Source: Methylophilaceae bacterium (GTDB lineage Bacteria > Pseudomonadota > Gammaproteobacteria > Burkholderiales > Methylophilaceae). From it: a stretch of DNA of 6,847 nucleotides. Below are positions 5,229 through 6,847 of this stretch, piece by piece. A program made the position numbers and the translations under genes. The DNA lies in the NCBI GenBank assembly GCA_025362115.1, contig JANYIK010000087.1:1-6847 (forward strand), written 5' to 3'. The notes below the pieces were generated by a model, which was not told the origin of the DNA, did no database searches, and worked only from the letters and a program-made list of their open reading frames with translations. How positions within the stretch are numbered: position 1 is the stretch's first letter; each line of letters opens with the position of its first letter.

Positions 5229-6713
5229 ATGGAATTTAGCATAAAAAACGGCAATCCGGAGAAACAGCGTAATGCTTGTGTGGTGGTGGGAGTGTTTGAC
5301 CATCGCAAATTGTCGGCGGCGGCAAGCGCTATAGACAAGGCGGCAAACGGCTACCTGACTGGTTTGCTGCGGCGCGGTGATATGGAGGGCAAGCTTGGCT
5401 CAACCTTGCTCATTCATAACGTCCCGGGAACGCTGTGTGACCGCGTGCTGTTGGTGGGTTGCGGCAAAGAGCGAGAATTTCGTGAGCGTGAATATCGCCA
5501 AGTGGTGCGTGCCTCTGTAAAAGCACTGGATGGTACGGGCGCTGCGGATGCAGCAAGTTTTATTGCAGAATTGCCGGTCAAGCGCCGCGATTTGGATTGG
5601 CGCGTGGCGCAGGTTGTGGAAATTACTGCCGATGAAATTTACCGCTTCTCTCATCCTAACTGCAAAAAAGCAGGTGATGCGCCGAATTTAAATAAATTGA
5701 TTGTCAACGTGCCGCAACGCAATAATCTTGCTCCGGCTGAAGTCGCACTGAAGCGGGCCTTGGCAGTAGCTGACGGTGTGCAGTTCGCACGTGACTTGGG
5801 TAATCTGCCGGGCAACATTTGCACCCCTACTTATCTGGCTGAACAGGCACAGCAGCTCGCCAACACCTATGACATCAAAATCGAAGTGCTGGAGCGAGCC
5901 GATATGGAAGTGCTGGGTATGGGATCCTTGTTGTCGGTGGCGCGTGGCAGCCGTCAACCACCCAAATTCATTGTGATGCAATACAACAAAGGCGAATCAA
6001 ATCAAAAGCCTGTAGTACTGATAGGTAAAGGCATCACTTTTGACGCGGGCGGTATTTCCATCAAACCCTCGGCAGAGATGGACGAGATGAAGTTTGATAT
6101 GTGTGGTGCGGCCAGCGTGCTGGGCACTATGAAGGCCGTGGCGCGTATGGAATTGCCAATTAACTTAGTGGTCATCGTGCCAACTTGTGAAAATCTGCCG
6201 GATGGCGATGCCAATAAGCCTGGTGACGTGGTGACGAGTATGTCCGGTCAGACCATCGAGGTACTGAATACTGATGCCGAAGGCCGCTTGATCTTGTGTG
6301 ATGCCATGACCTATGCCGAGCGTTTTGAGCCGGAAGTGGTGGTGGACATTGCCACGCTGACCGGCGCTTGCGTGATTGCGCTGGGACATCACGCCAGTGG
6401 TTTGTTCAGCAACGACGATAGCTTGGCGCGCGAGTTGCTGGCAGCGGGTGAAGCAGCCTGGGATCGTGCGTGGCACATGCCGATGTGGGAAGACTACCAA
6501 GAGCAATTGAAGAGCAATTTCGCCGATATGGCCAATATTGGCGGGCGTGCTGGTGGCAGTATCACCGCCGCGTGTTTCCTCTCGCGCTATGCCAAAAAGT
6601 TTGACTGGGCGCATCTAGATATTGCCGGTACGGCGTGGAAATCTGGCAAGGAAAAAGGTTCAACAGGCCGCCCAGTGCCGCTTCTGACGCAGTTCCTTGT
6701 TGATCGCGTATGA
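5229..6713 (+). CDS. pepA: Leucyl aminopeptidase PepA (M17 family)
   Basis: PepA has 494 residues (E. coli PepA has 503) and is a cytoplasmic, normally hexameric, two-metal aminopeptidase that removes N-terminal residues from peptides. The N-terminal macro-like domain covers roughly 1-165 and the catalytic domain the remainder. The metal ligands are all present: Lys267, Asp272, Asp290, Asp349 and Glu351. The catalytic residues Lys279 and Arg353 are also there, each offset by three from the E. coli numbers. The family signature NTDAEGRL lies at 347-354. In E. coli PepA also binds DNA, in Xer recombination at cer and in carAB control; whether this protein does cannot be read from the sequence. 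Its stop overlaps the holC start by 4 bp, the conserved pepA-holC arrangement. A good promoter and ribosome site precede it. Confidence 0.97.
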   Translation: MEFSIKNGNPEKQRNACVVVGVFDHRKLSAAASAIDKAANGYLTGLLRRGDMEGKLGSTLLIHNVPGTLCDRVLLVGCGKEREFREREYRQVVRASVKALDGTGAADAASFIAELPVKRRDLDWRVAQVVEITADEIYRFSHPNCKKAGDAPNLNKLIVNVPQRNNLAPAEVALKRALAVADGVQFARDLGNLPGNICTPTYLAEQAQQLANTYDIKIEVLERADMEVLGMGSLLSVARGSRQPPKFIVMQYNKGESNQKPVVLIGKGITFDAGGISIKPSAEMDEMKFDMCGAASVLGTMKAVARMELPINLVVIVPTCENLPDGDANKPGDVVTSMSGQTIEVLNTDAEGRLILCDAMTYAERFEPEVVVDIATLTGACVIALGHHASGLFSNDDSLARELLAAGEAAWDRAWHMPMWEDYQEQLKSNFADMANIGGRAGGSITAACFLSRYAKKFDWAHLDIAGTAWKSGKEKGSTGRPVPLLTQFLVDRV

Positions 6714-6847
6714 CCCAAGTAGATTTTTATTTTAATGCGGCGGATAAATATCGTTTGGCGGCAAGTTTGAGCAGCAAGGCATTGGCGCAAGCGGCGCGAC
6801 TATTCGTGTTCACGCCAGACGATAAAGTCACGCAGCACATGGAAAGC
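6710..6847 (+). CDS. holC: DNA polymerase III chi subunit HolC (5' part only)
   Basis: Only the first 46 codons are in the window; the gene continues past the right edge. The start VDFYFNAADKYRLAASLSSKAL, with RLFVFTPDD at 32-40, matches the N-terminal Rossmann-like strand-helix-strand of HolC. HolC is the clamp-loader accessory protein that links the replisome to single-strand binding protein. The ATG overlaps the pepA stop (ATGA). No clear Shine-Dalgarno is seen in the end of pepA, so translation probably depends on coupling. In many proteobacteria holC follows pepA and precedes valS; valS would be expected just beyond this window. Confidence 0.88.
   Translation, partial: MTQVDFYFNAADKYRLAASLSSKALAQAARLFVFTPDDKVTQHMES

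Noticed and set aside
6165..6614. A 149-residue open frame on the minus strand inside pepA
   Set aside because: It is antisense to the most conserved part of PepA and lacks recognisable domains.

Overview
The window looks like chromosomal DNA of a betaproteobacterium, most plausibly of the Nitrosomonadales type (Gallionella/Sideroxydans- or Methylotenera-like). Two things suggest this: the lptF-lptG / pepA-holC divergent arrangement, which is widespread in Beta- and Gammaproteobacteria, and a sigma factor-DUF3619-DUF3106-RDD cluster, which I associate with Betaproteobacteria. The genus is inference. Coding density is very high, codon use looks even, and I see no IS, phage, CRISPR, tRNA or rRNA.

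Layout. (1) 31-1160, minus strand: a two-gene unit with a short zinc-ribbon-like membrane protein (PP0621 family) followed by an LpxO-type lipid A/aspartyl beta-hydroxylase. (2) 1161-1223: a short divergent promoter region. (3) 1224-2954, plus strand: four tightly overlapping genes, namely an ECF-like sigma factor, a single-pass membrane protein (DUF3619), an exported helical-repeat protein (DUF3106) and a three-helix RDD membrane protein. (4) 2951-5115, minus strand: lptF then lptG, the inner-membrane permease pair of the LPS transporter, ending in a 4-bp tail-to-tail overlap with the RDD gene. (5) 5116-5228: an AT-rich divergent promoter region. (6) 5229-6847, plus strand: pepA (leucyl aminopeptidase) overlapping the start of holC (DNA polymerase III chi subunit), which runs off the window.

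How it fits together. Much of the window concerns the cell envelope: lipid A modification (LpxO), LPS export (LptFG) and a possible trans-envelope signalling module. In that module the DUF3619 protein has the topology of an anti-sigma factor, and the DUF3106 protein is a secreted protein made of five strictly spaced 18-residue repeats. Calling the cluster a sigma/anti-sigma/periplasmic-sensor system is inference from gene order, topology and translational coupling. It is the most interesting possibility here. All co-directional gene junctions overlap (four by 4 bp, one by 28 bp), so each unit is probably one translationally coupled transcript.
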